From assembly GCA_009775125.1 (NCBI GenBank), contig VSPD01000002.1, forward strand, positions 62,001 to 126,000: 64,000 nt of DNA, read 5' to 3'. Source of the DNA: Muribaculaceae bacterium (GTDB lineage: Bacteria > Bacteroidota > Bacteroidia > Bacteroidales > Muribaculaceae). Both the position numbers and the translations under genes were made by a program. This document shows, piece by piece, positions 25,816 through 33,928 of this stretch. Position 1 is the stretch's first letter. Every line of letters begins with the position of its first letter. The notes under the pieces were generated by a model. That model did no database searches. It saw only the letters and a list, made by a program, of their open reading frames with translations, and was not told where the DNA came from.

Positions 25816-26683
25816 AATTTGAAAAACTAAACAGTAAACAACGATTAATAATTGTTATCTTTCACGTTGCAAATGTAATCATTATTTTTGTAAACTCAAA
25901 ATTAATATTTGTAAACGAATGCAATTCTGCATCACATCAGATTAACAATTGAGAAACACACATGCGAGAATCATTTGTAAACTTCTAAAATATTATTAAA
26001 TTTACAATTTAATTCCACATATACAACTACTTATATAACTGCATTATATGTAGCGGCAATCCTCCAAAGTTTGCGCAACCCGAACCAAACCACCCAAATC
26101 ATTAATTTAAACTTTACCAATTTTACATAACACGCTGAATTATAACACATAAAATCCGATGTTAAAATATATTTAACTCATAAATTAACATTCCATGCCG
26201 CTCGCTCACTCTATTTACATTTGAGTATAGCGATTAATTTTCCAATAAAAGAGCGTTTTTTGAGTTAAGAATTGCCATCATCCGCGGATTAACAAAATTT
26301 ACAGATATTACCTATTGTAACGGTTATTTTGTATCCTGTTTCGATTTGTTTTTGTTAATCGCACCAAAAATTTACATTTTCGGTTATTTTTCATTTTAAA
26401 TCATGCTCTCTTGTATATATAACACATTTGCTCGCAAATTCGGATATGTTATTTTATCGTTAGCTTGCTGTTTTTCAAGTTTTTAACAATGTTAATTATT
26501 GAAAATAAACTGTTGACATTTCAAAATTTGTGATCTCCCTTACATTCGTGCATAATTATTTAAATCTTGCAGCTCATAAATACGCCTGCATTCGACCTCG
26601 ATTATACGCTTCGTTGAAACCCGAACTAAACCTTTCCTTATTTTGCAAGTCTTCATAATAACAATGTTCATATACGCATTATT
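25816..26683. other. AT-rich non-coding region upstream of the XRE gene
   Basis: About 870 bp with no convincing reading frame in any frame and a base composition far more AT-rich than the flanking genes. It contains three exact TTTGTAAAC boxes near the XRE start and several related TTTACA-type words (26000, 26213, 26299 and 26370 regions). No tRNA, RNA-family signature, IS end or CRISPR pattern was recognised. Confidence 0.6.
25887..25982. promoter_or_regulatory. Three TTTGTAAAC boxes, candidate XRE operators
   Basis: Exact TTTGTAAAC at 25887-25895, 25908-25916 and 25974-25982. The first two are 21 bp apart, two helical turns, so they lie on the same DNA face. They sit 72 to 167 bp upstream of the XRE start. 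The binding assignment is inferred. Confidence 0.45.
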
Positions 26684-27210
26684 ATGAAACTGCACATAAT
26701 TATCCTTTCTGCTACATTTTTATTCCCCTCTTTGCTAATATCTGCTCAACGAGTAACTTGTGACGAAACATGCAAATTACCGACCCGGTTGCCCAAAATA
26801 TAGCCAAAGCATATCAAAGCCCCGATGCACTCGAAGCCGACTTGCTCGTTACCGCACGGCGTCCACTTAAAGAAAGAGTATTCGCCAGCTACTACGCCAA
26901 CCCCGGCAGCTCACCCGACCAAAAGCATCCTATACGCAACTGGCGCGGACACATTACACGTACTGAGCGCGCCAACCAAACGCCCGTCCCCACATGGTAT
27001 GACAGCGATTCCGAAACAATATCGACAATACCGGTTATGAAAGAAGGCATGACGGCGTTTCTTATAACAGGAGATGACAGCCGCAACAAAGTGCAGACAA
27101 TGCCCGGCGGCGGTTATGCAACCGTAAAAATCGAATTACCCGCCGATTGGGACACTCTTACCCAATCGCTGGGATATAAACCACTCTCAAATTATTATAT
27201 TTCCGAATAG
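26684..27210 (+). pseudogene. Small secreted protein gene, apparently split by a frameshift
   Basis: A 39-codon frame at 26684-26803 encodes a good signal peptide (MKLHIIILSATFLFPSLLIS, then AQRVTCDE) and stops. A second frame at 26770-27210 encodes 146 residues without a signal peptide (MQITDPVAQNIAKAYQ, ending YKPLSNYYISE). They overlap by 34 bp in different frames, and joining them would give one secreted protein of about 170 residues. Nothing in the body is recognised. No classical slippery heptamer was found in the overlap, so a mutation or sequence error is more likely than programmed frameshifting. Alternatively 26770-27210 is an intact cytoplasmic hypothetical gene and the signal peptide is chance, which is less likely. 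Confidence 0.5.
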
Positions 27211-27554
27211 ATCCAAGTCGCAAGCGACCGGGGTGTGTCAGTATGCCGTTTATGCCCACATTACCTGGACGCATGGTTCGTGCATTTTCTGTGACGCTGC
27301 GCTTGGCTCGAACCATCACGAACTATGAAAGAACCAAAATGAACCATCGTTGGCACAAACCGAAAAGTCGGTGCATGGAATCGCGTAGCGATTCGGAAAT
27401 AAATTTGTGAAATTCGTGCAATCTGCGAAATTTGTGTACCCCGGAGCGCGGTCGCGCTTTTTTTTACCACGAATTACACAAATTTCGCGGATTTCACAAA
27501 TTATTTTGAATCAATTATGTAGGAACACTGACCGCGAAGCGCTTTGCAAGGGAA

Positions 27555-27609
27555 AGAATCCTCCGGATTGTGAAAAATATAATCACAATTCGGAGGATTG
27601 TGTTCCTAC
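27555..27609. repeat. Intergenic palindrome family B, copy 2
   Basis: Arms GAATCCTCCGGATTGTG and CACAATTCGGAGGATTG followed by TGTTCCTAC. It shares the GGAGG-TTGTGTTCCT arm with the palindrome at 2377-2431. Confidence 0.6.
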
Positions 27610-27838
27610 CGAGTGGATTCACTCCCTGCCTGTTAAATAATAATGCACCGGAATTACAGTTTGCGAACCATCCTTTATCTCTCTAAACTCGATTCTATCT
27701 TGAACCATCAATGGCTTTCGAGCTTTGCGAAAAAAGATAGTTGCAGATACAATGCCGACAAATCCCACACCCCTCAAAAAAACAGATAATCCCCCGATGG
27801 TTCGTTCATGGTTCTTGATGGTTCCGGATCAGCGCAGC

Positions 27839-27864
27839 CGGACGCACGAGCCGTACGTCCCTAC
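27839..27864. repeat. Intergenic repeat family C, copy 1
   Basis: CGGACGCACGAGCCGT followed by ACGTCCCTAC. The first 16 bases are identical to 63396-63411, and the whole element is an imperfect palindrome (GGACGCACGAGCCGTACGTCC). Confidence 0.65.
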
Positions 27865-27939
27865 TATTTGGTATTTTGACACACCCTCCTGCTTTTCGCA
27901 ATTTTGACACACCCTCAATTAAAGATATAATTGTAACTG

Positions 27940-28503
27940 CTAATCGAGAATACCGGCTGATATAAACATCGACCTATAATACTCGGCTTTGGCTTCGAGG
28001 CGCATTGGGTATGCGCGCGAAGTGGATGGCATACGCCATATCTTATATTGTCGCCAATCTACGCTCTCTCCCATGCGGGGGATTTTCGTTCCGGTAATTT
28101 CAGCGATGATTGACGCCGCTTTCTCACCGGGAGTGGCAATCGTATGACAATCCGGCATTGCCGAAAGGAGATCGTGCAGGGGCACAGCCTCTACCACTTC
28201 AAGGAATTTGTCGGACGCGTTGCCTTTAAGCCTGCGCGCACGCCGCACAGTGTCATTCAACGCAATTCCTCGCTCGGTAAGAAAATCTTTGATTCGCGTA
28301 ATGTCGAAAACTCCCGACTTATCGTCGAACAACGCCATTTTGTCTCCGTAGAATATCAATCCCATTATTCGCCAGAAATCGTTTATCGGATTGGGATAAT
28401 AGAAATCGATGGCATGCCGATTGACTCCCGGAGGGAACGTTCCTAATATTAAAATTTTGGCCCCGTTTGGTACAAACGGAGGCCAAGGATGAGTTTCTAT
28501 CAT
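27940..28503 (-). CDS. Uracil-DNA glycosylase superfamily protein
   Basis: 187-residue protein of the UDG superfamily, close to the hypoxanthine/mismatch (family 6-like) group. Motif I is ILGTFPPGVNR. The family segment FYYPNPINDFWRIM follows, with GVFDITRIKDFLTERGIALNDT in the middle and the second active-site loop near PSTSRAYPM. Such enzymes excise deaminated bases (deoxyinosine or uracil) for base-excision repair. The catalytic loop has Asn in PNPIND, fitting families that lack the canonical aspartate. It is an isolated gene between the repeat region and the META-domain gene, and the substrate is an inference from motif resemblance. Confidence 0.78.
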   Translation of the reverse strand: MIETHPWPPFVPNGAKILILGTFPPGVNRHAIDFYYPNPINDFWRIMGLIFYGDKMALFDDKSGVFDITRIKDFLTERGIALNDTVRRARRLKGNASDKFLEVVEAVPLHDLLSAMPDCHTIATPGEKAASIIAEITGTKIPRMGESVDWRQYKIWRMPSTSRAYPMRLEAKAEYYRSMFISAGILD

Positions 28504-28540
28504 TTATATAGATTAAATAGTTTCGCAGCGAATATGGGCG

Positions 28541-29497
28541 TTATTTGCCGTGTCCGTCACGATGAAGAGTCATGAGCTTACGACCGGAAAGGTCAAGCAA
28601 TTCAAGATTGTCGCCCGACAGCGAATATGTCGACACCTGTTCAAGCGCAACAAGCATAGCTGTTTCAAACTCAGAGTTCTCACAAAGGCGTCCGGTCACT
28701 CCCATTTGAGAGAATGAGATTGAATTACGGCGATTTGGGTCGATGCGTATCTCACCGTTGAAATAATTGCAACCGGTGTTGCCATGAACTCGCAGTTCGG
28801 GAATATCAAAGAATATGTTGGCTTCGTCGGCGCCGTCCTTTACGCCATTCACTTCCTTCACTTGCCATTGGCCGGACAGTGATTCCATATTATGGCGTCG
28901 CAAAGTGAGAACCGGCGTGGACGATGCGGCGCTTCCCGAGCGCAGGAAATACAAATAAGTCTCGCGTCCTTTTTTCTCCATCTTCACTTCGATGGGCTCG
29001 TTTTCACGAATCGCGGCATTTATGTCGTATTGGAACGATGCGTCGGGGCACATGCGCAAGGTTGATATCATCTGCATGAACTCGACAGAGGATTCCGTCG
29101 GTGTAGAGAATGAGCCGTTAAGGTAATTGCATCCGTTATAAGCATATACCCTTCCGTCGGTTGTGTCAAAGTTGATATAAGGCATGTCCTCGTCACGCTC
29201 GATTTTTGTTTTTCCGGCAGCGATAATTACCCATTCGCCATGAAGCGCGCCTGCAAGTTTGGGATTGAATTTAACAGCCGATTCCGTCCGGCTGTCGCCG
29301 GCGGCTTGATTGTCTTCGGCAACATCAGGGACTACGGCGGGTTCGGAAGATATTTTCTCTTCCCAAATTGTCACTTCCACTCCTTCGTCAGGGTTGGCCT
29401 TTATGCCTTTTCCCTTGCCCTGGAGTATGGAACAACTCGAACCGCCGAGCAGGAGCACGGCGGCCGACAAATATATTATCTTATTGTTGTTTGTCAT
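28541..29497 (-). CDS. Lipoprotein with two META domains
   Basis: 318-residue protein with an N-terminal lipoprotein-like signal (YLSAAVLLLGGSSCS, Cys about 22). Two META (HslJ-type) domains follow, each with GEW/GQW, YxxNGCNYLNGSF-type strands and a conserved cysteine. They begin near LHGEWVIIAAG and LSGQWQVKEVNG. HslJ-like domains are small beta-rich envelope domains linked to stress or antibiotic tolerance; the molecular role is unclear. ATG at 29497 was chosen over a TTG one codon earlier. The first 17 bp overlap the 3' end of dnaJ, so expression with the grpE-dnaJ heat-shock unit is likely. Confidence 0.87.
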   Translation of the reverse strand: MTNNNKIIYLSAAVLLLGGSSCSILQGKGKGIKANPDEGVEVTIWEEKISSEPAVVPDVAEDNQAAGDSRTESAVKFNPKLAGALHGEWVIIAAGKTKIERDEDMPYINFDTTDGRVYAYNGCNYLNGSFSTPTESSVEFMQMISTLRMCPDASFQYDINAAIRENEPIEVKMEKKGRETYLYFLRSGSAASSTPVLTLRRHNMESLSGQWQVKEVNGVKDGADEANIFFDIPELRVHGNTGCNYFNGEIRIDPNRRNSISFSQMGVTGRLCENSEFETAMLVALEQVSTYSLSGDNLELLDLSGRKLMTLHRDGHGK

Positions 29498-30683
29498 CAA
29501 ATATATGTTTTAGTTTTGAAAACAGACGGTTCTTTTCAGCCTCGGTGGGCTGGATTCCCGGGGAATCTTTCAATGAAGCGAAAGCCTGTCGTTGGTCATC
29601 GGAGAGATGCTCAGGCATATATACCATGACGTTGATTAACTCGTCGCCACGTCCGCCATTTCGATCCGGCAGACCTTTGCCACGCATACGAAGCACCTTG
29701 CCGGGTTGAGTGCCGGGAGCGATATTTAATCTTGCACGGCCGGTTATAGTCGGCACTTCTACCGAACCGCCGAGCACCGCCGTGGGAATATCGAGCATGA
29801 GGTTGTATATTACATCGGCCTCATCACGGATAAGCTCCGGATGCTTTTCCTCTTCAATCACTACGAGCAGATCGCCTCTGACACCGCCATGTCGCGGAGC
29901 GTTGCCTTTGCCGGGAACACGCACTGTCATGCCGTCGGAAACTCCGGCAGGAATAGTGAACGACACCTGTTCGTCGCGTTTATTTACTCCTTCGCCGTTG
30001 CAGAACGTGCAGGTCTGGGAGATTGTTTTGCCTGAGCCTTGACATGCGGGACATATCGTCTCGGCTTGCATAGCTCCAAACGGCGTGTGCTGCACTGTAT
30101 GCACCACTCCCGTGCCGTGACATGTCTGGCATGTCGAAAATGCCACACCATCTTTTGCGCCGGTGCCGTGGCAATGGTCGCATGAAACGTATGTGGGAAT
30201 CTTCAAGGTCTTGGTCACGCCATTGGCTATGTCGGCGAGAGTCATCTTCACGCGTATTCGAAGGTCGGAGCCTTTGCGTTGCTGGGGGCCGCGGCTGCGT
30301 CCACGTGAACGGCCACCGGCCGCGCCACCAAATCCGCCAAGGCCAAGTCCTTCAAGAATATCGCCAAAGTTCATGAAAATATCGTCCATTGACATGCCGC
30401 CGCCTTGGAAACCTCCAAATCCGCCGGCACCGCCGCCGAAACCTTGCGGGCCCATCGAATGGCCATATTGGTCGTATAGTTTTCTTTTTTCCTCGTCGCC
30501 GAGCACAGCATAAGCCTCGGCCGCTTCCTTGAATTTTTCTTCAGCGGCCTTGTCGCCCGGATTCAGGTCGGGGTGATATTTCTTGGCCATCTTGCGATAG
30601 GCCTTTTTTATTTCATCCGGTGTCGAAGCCTTTGTCACGCCCAACACTTCATAGTAGTCGCGCTTATTATCCATATTCGCCAT
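29481..30683 (-). CDS. dnaJ: Chaperone DnaJ
   Basis: 400-residue Hsp40 co-chaperone that delivers unfolded clients to DnaK and stimulates its ATPase. The J domain (residues about 8-72) has the HPD tripeptide in KYHPDLNPGD. A Gly/Phe-rich linker (GFGGGAGGFGGFQ) is followed by the zinc-binding region with four CxxCxGxG repeats (CDHCHGTG, CQTCHGTG, CPACQGSG, CTFCNGEG) and the C-terminal substrate-binding barrels. The start is 3 bp downstream of grpE, giving a tight grpE-dnaJ operon. ATG at 30674 is an alternative start. Confidence 0.97.
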   Translation of the reverse strand: MANMDNKRDYYEVLGVTKASTPDEIKKAYRKMAKKYHPDLNPGDKAAEEKFKEAAEAYAVLGDEEKRKLYDQYGHSMGPQGFGGGAGGFGGFQGGGMSMDDIFMNFGDILEGLGLGGFGGAAGGRSRGRSRGPQQRKGSDLRIRVKMTLADIANGVTKTLKIPTYVSCDHCHGTGAKDGVAFSTCQTCHGTGVVHTVQHTPFGAMQAETICPACQGSGKTISQTCTFCNGEGVNKRDEQVSFTIPAGVSDGMTVRVPGKGNAPRHGGVRGDLLVVIEEEKHPELIRDEADVIYNLMLDIPTAVLGGSVEVPTITGRARLNIAPGTQPGKVLRMRGKGLPDRNGGRGDELINVMVYMPEHLSDDQRQAFASLKDSPGIQPTEAEKNRLFSKLKHIFDDKQQ

Positions 30684-30686
30684 GTG

Positions 30687-31295
30687 TTATTCGCCTACCA
30701 CCACTTTGGCATGGCGGAGCACTTTGTCGTTAAGGGTATATCCTTTGGTTGTTGTATCTATGACTTTGCCTTTTAATGATGGATCCGGGGCCGGGATAGT
30801 GGCTATGGCGTCGTGGAATTCATCGGTGAAATCGGTGCCGGTCGATTCAATTGGCTTAACGCCGTTTTCTGCAAGGAATTTCACAAGTTTGTTATAAATC
30901 AATTCCATGCCCTGGCGCACCTGTTCGCCAGATTCGTCACCTTTTGTCGCTTCGAGGCCACGCTCGAAATCGTCGACAATCGGGAGCAGGCCACGAAGCA
31001 CTTTTTCAGCCGCATTCTTTATCAATTCGCTTTTTTCCTTCATGGTGCGTTTGCGGAAATTGTCGAAGTCGGCCATCAGATACAAGTAATCTTTTGTCTT
31101 CTGGTCGAGTGCGGCTTGGGTTTCCTCGTATTTTTTGAAAAGGTCGGCAACCTCTTCCGATTCCGAGTCATCGTCTTCCACATCTTGTATTTCCGCTTCG
31201 GGAGTGGTGGCCTCGTCAAGATCCATCACGGGGTCGATTGCTGCTCCCGGTTCGGTGCCAGGCGTATTATCTTGTTTTTTATCTTTTTTATTCAT
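30687..31295 (-). CDS. grpE: Nucleotide exchange factor GrpE
   Basis: 202-residue GrpE that exchanges ADP for ATP on DnaK. It has an acidic disordered N-terminus (EAEIQDVEDDDSESEE), a long coiled coil (ALDQKTKDYLYLMADFDNFR) and the signature KFLAENGVKPIESTGTDF, followed by a C-terminal beta-wing domain. It is the first gene of grpE-dnaJ-META. The 106 bp up to ispE are AT-rich; no inverted CIRCE element was seen, so regulation is probably not HrcA-based. Confidence 0.96.
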   Translation of the reverse strand: MNKKDKKQDNTPGTEPGAAIDPVMDLDEATTPEAEIQDVEDDDSESEEVADLFKKYEETQAALDQKTKDYLYLMADFDNFRKRTMKEKSELIKNAAEKVLRGLLPIVDDFERGLEATKGDESGEQVRQGMELIYNKLVKFLAENGVKPIESTGTDFTDEFHDAIATIPAPDPSLKGKVIDTTTKGYTLNDKVLRHAKVVVGE

Positions 31296-31401
31296 AATGT
31301 ATGATTTTAATTCTGTTACCTACAAAAACTTTGCCAAAAATGCTTTTTATGCAAAATATTTAAAAAGATAACAAAATTTATGTCACAATCGTTCAAAAAA
31401 A

Positions 31402-32226
31402 TCACATTCGGCACATCATCGATATCAATGAGCCACAACGGCTTCGCGCATTGTCTGCCAATTTGTCATCATTGAAAATTCCGTACACCGATGCGCCCGA
31501 ACCCGACATGGAAGCATACTCTGCGCCTTCTGCGAGCATCATCTCTTTCAACTCCCTTACTTGTGGAGCAACGGCAAAGACCGAAGATTCAAAATCATTC
31601 TTGACGCGGCCCTGCCACATCTCGACAGGCAAATCAATGAGCTCCGGAAGGGCAACATCCGGAATTTGAGGGACGACACGTGAATAGGCCTCGCGTGTCG
31701 ATACCGATACCCCTTCGGGCTTGGCCACCAAAAGCAGGCGGCCGGCCAGATCGACATCAACAGGTTGCATTACCGTGCCGATTCCTGTGCAATACATTGG
31801 CGTATCGTATATGAAAAACGGACAGTCGGCGCCGATTTCAGAAGCAAGCTCTGCAAGACGGCGAGACTCCACGTTGAGTCCAAACATCTCATTCAGGCCT
31901 TTAAGTGTTGTGGCGGCATCTGCCGAACCGCCGCCAAGCCCTGCGCCATCCGGTATTATTTTTTCCAAGACAATATCGACCGGAGGTATGCCATATTCAC
32001 GCTCCATAACCCGGAACGCCTTCATAACCAAATTCTTTTCAGGAGGACAATCAACGTTTCGGCCAACAACCGTCAATGACGGAGCGTTGCCTTTGGCCGG
32101 CAAAAGCTCTATGATGTCGTGCCATGGGATATGGACCATCACTGTGGAAATATCATGGTAGCCGTCGGGCCTCCGGGCCGTAATGTCAAGGCCAATATTG
32201 ATTTTGCAGTCGGAAAACAGAATCAT
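31402..32226 (-). CDS. ispE: 4-diphosphocytidyl-2-C-methyl-D-erythritol kinase
   Basis: 274-residue GHMP kinase of the MEP isoprenoid pathway; it phosphorylates CDP-methylerythritol at O-2. The N-terminus has ILFSDCKINIGLDITARRPDG, where the usual PAK(I/V)NL lysine is conserved. The ATP loop is PDGAGLGGGSADAA, and the C-terminal GHMP motif reads SMSGSGASVYGIF. The protein is slightly short but complete. It is divergent from dnaB with 120 bp between starts. Confidence 0.95.
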   Translation of the reverse strand: MILFSDCKINIGLDITARRPDGYHDISTVMVHIPWHDIIELLPAKGNAPSLTVVGRNVDCPPEKNLVMKAFRVMEREYGIPPVDIVLEKIIPDGAGLGGGSADAATTLKGLNEMFGLNVESRRLAELASEIGADCPFFIYDTPMYCTGIGTVMQPVDVDLAGRLLLVAKPEGVSVSTREAYSRVVPQIPDVALPELIDLPVEMWQGRVKNDFESSVFAVAPQVRELKEMMLAEGAEYASMSGSGASVYGIFNDDKLADNARSRCGSLISMMCRM

Positions 32227-32275
32227 ACGTAAATAACTTTTGGTGCAAAATTACACAAAAATTGGCGGAAATCAT

Positions 32276-32283
32276 TAATTTTG
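32276..32283 (+). promoter_or_regulatory. Putative -7 element of dnaB
   Basis: TAATTTTG lies 63 bp upstream of the dnaB ATG. No -33 element at the usual distance was identified, so this is a weak call. Confidence 0.4.
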
Positions 32284-32346
32284 CAGACGGAAAACAAAAC
32301 CCGCACATTTTCTATACACAGGTAAATTCATAATTATCAATACATC

Positions 32347-33897
32347 ATGGCAGATCCACAGCAACAACCCCGTCAATATCGTCAACGTCCACAGCATCAG
32401 CCGGCCAAAGACCCGGTGGGCCGCATCCCGCCACGCGACACCGAGCTTGAAGAAGCTGTACTCGGCGCCATGATGCTTGAGAAAGATGCTTATACCCGCG
32501 TCTGCGACATATTAAAACCTGAGAGCTTCTATGACATCCAGAACCAAAGAATATACGAGGCTATACAGACTCTCGGCGCTCGCCAGATGCCTATTGATAT
32601 GCTCACCGTAACTGAGCAACTTCGTCTCAACGGCACACTCGAAGAGGCCGGCGGTATCATGCGTGTGTCGGAACTGACATCGCGTGTGTCATCGGCCGCC
32701 AACGTGGAATTCCACGCGCGCATCGTAGCGCAGAAATATCTCGCGCGCGAACTTATTTCATTTGCATCTTCGATCGAAGGAAAGGCTTTCGATGAAAGCA
32801 ACGATGTCGACGACCTGCTTCAGGAAGCGGAGGGCAAACTTTTCGAGATATCGCAACGAAATGTAAAGAAGGACGTGACACAAATCGACCCTGTCGTCAC
32901 CGATGCCTTGAAACAAATACAGTCGGCGCAAAACCGCGCCTCCGGCCTTTCAGGTCTCGAAACAGGATTTCACGACCTTGACAAAATCACCTCCGGCTGG
33001 CAGAACTCCGACCTTATCATCATCGCGGCCCGTCCTGCCATGGGTAAGACTGCGTTTGTGCTGTCGATGGCCAAGAATATGGCGGTGAACTATAATCAGC
33101 CCATCGCTGTATTCTCGCTTGAAATGTCGAACCTCCAGCTCGTGAACCGTCTTATCAGTAACGTGGCCGAAATATCCGGTTCGAAAATCAAATCCGGCGA
33201 CCTCTCCAATCTTGAATGGCAGCAGATTCTTGCACGCGTGAAGCATCTAACCGGCGCTCCCCTCTTTATTGACGACACCCCTTCCCTTTCGATTTTCGAA
33301 CTTCGAACCAAAGCCCGCCGTCTTGTGCGCGAACATTCGGTGAAAATGCTTATCATCGACTACCTTCAGCTTATGAACGCCTCGGGCATGAAATTCGGTT
33401 CACGCGAACAGGAGGTGAGTATGATTTCACGTTCACTGAAACAACTCGCAAAAGAGCTCAGTATCCCCATCATAGCCCTTTCTCAGCTGAACCGCTCCGT
33501 CGAAAGCCGTACCGACGGCAAACGCCCACAGCTGTCTGACCTTCGTGAATCGGGCGCGATTGAGCAAGATGCCGATATCGTATGCTTCATCCACCGCCCG
33601 GAATATTATCTGAGATCGGGCGTCGATGCAGAAGGCAACGACATCCGAGGCATGGCGGAGTTCATCATCGCCAAGCACCGAAGCGGCTCGACGGCAGATG
33701 TAAAGATGCAATTCCGCGCGGAATTTGCCCGTTTCGAAAACCAAGGCGAGATGCCGCTCGGCACCGTGACGCAGGTCGGTTCAAAGGCCAATGCCGCTAT
33801 AACCGGCGACAATTCCGGCATGCCCGGCGCCACCCCGCTTGGCGGTGGAAGCGCCGATTTCTTGTCGCAGCGCGACGCCGAAGACTCGCCGTTCTAA
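32347..33897 (+). CDS. dnaB: Replicative DNA helicase DnaB
   Basis: 516-residue replicative helicase. A short Gln/Pro-rich leader is followed by the N-terminal helical domain (LEEAVLGAMMLEKDAYTRV), a linker, and a RecA-like core from about residue 200. Motifs include Walker A RPAMGKTAFVLSMA, Walker B MLIIDYLQLM, and SQLNRSVESR and DLRESGAIEQDADIV. The C-terminal 40 residues are a flexible tail. No intein is present, which is worth noting because DnaB is a common intein host. It ends 31 bp from the convergent sbcC gene. Confidence 0.97.
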   Translation: MADPQQQPRQYRQRPQHQPAKDPVGRIPPRDTELEEAVLGAMMLEKDAYTRVCDILKPESFYDIQNQRIYEAIQTLGARQMPIDMLTVTEQLRLNGTLEEAGGIMRVSELTSRVSSAANVEFHARIVAQKYLARELISFASSIEGKAFDESNDVDDLLQEAEGKLFEISQRNVKKDVTQIDPVVTDALKQIQSAQNRASGLSGLETGFHDLDKITSGWQNSDLIIIAARPAMGKTAFVLSMAKNMAVNYNQPIAVFSLEMSNLQLVNRLISNVAEISGSKIKSGDLSNLEWQQILARVKHLTGAPLFIDDTPSLSIFELRTKARRLVREHSVKMLIIDYLQLMNASGMKFGSREQEVSMISRSLKQLAKELSIPIIALSQLNRSVESRTDGKRPQLSDLRESGAIEQDADIVCFIHRPEYYLRSGVDAEGNDIRGMAEFIIAKHRSGSTADVKMQFRAEFARFENQGEMPLGTVTQVGSKANAAITGDNSGMPGATPLGGGSADFLSQRDAEDSPF

Positions 33898-33928
33898 GAA
33901 TCCTTTGATTGCTCTGAAATAGCATTAA

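Larger units (their letters stand above)
27211..27939. repeat. Repeat-rich intergenic region
   Basis: About 730 bp without a credible gene. Present are a long inverted repeat at about 27401-27508 (arms AAATTTGTG...GCGAAATTTGTGT and ACACAAATTTCGCG...CACAAATT), a family B palindrome at 27555-27609, and a family C element at 27839-27864. The word GAACCAT or its complement ATGGTTC recurs many times, and TTTTGACACACCCTC appears twice (about 27875 and 27903). It looks like a landing site for small palindromic elements. Confidence 0.65.

Noticed and set aside
26760..26803. Programmed -1 frameshift between the two parts of the secreted protein
   Set aside because: No X_XXY_YYZ slippery heptamer or following stem is seen; GCCCAAA does not fit. 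A mutation or sequencing error remains simpler.
27725..27907. 60-codon plus-strand frame in the repeat region
   Set aside because: It is composed of repeat sequence (GAACCAT words and the family C palindrome) and has no conserved features.
27211..27939. CRISPR array or IS in the repeat region
   Set aside because: Repeats are heterogeneous palindromes without regular spacers, and no transposase frame is present.
31296..31401. CIRCE operator before grpE
   Set aside because: No 9-bp inverted TTAGCACTC-type repeat is present.
32347..33897. Intein in DnaB
   Set aside because: The protein is of normal length with continuous motifs, and no splice-junction signature is visible.
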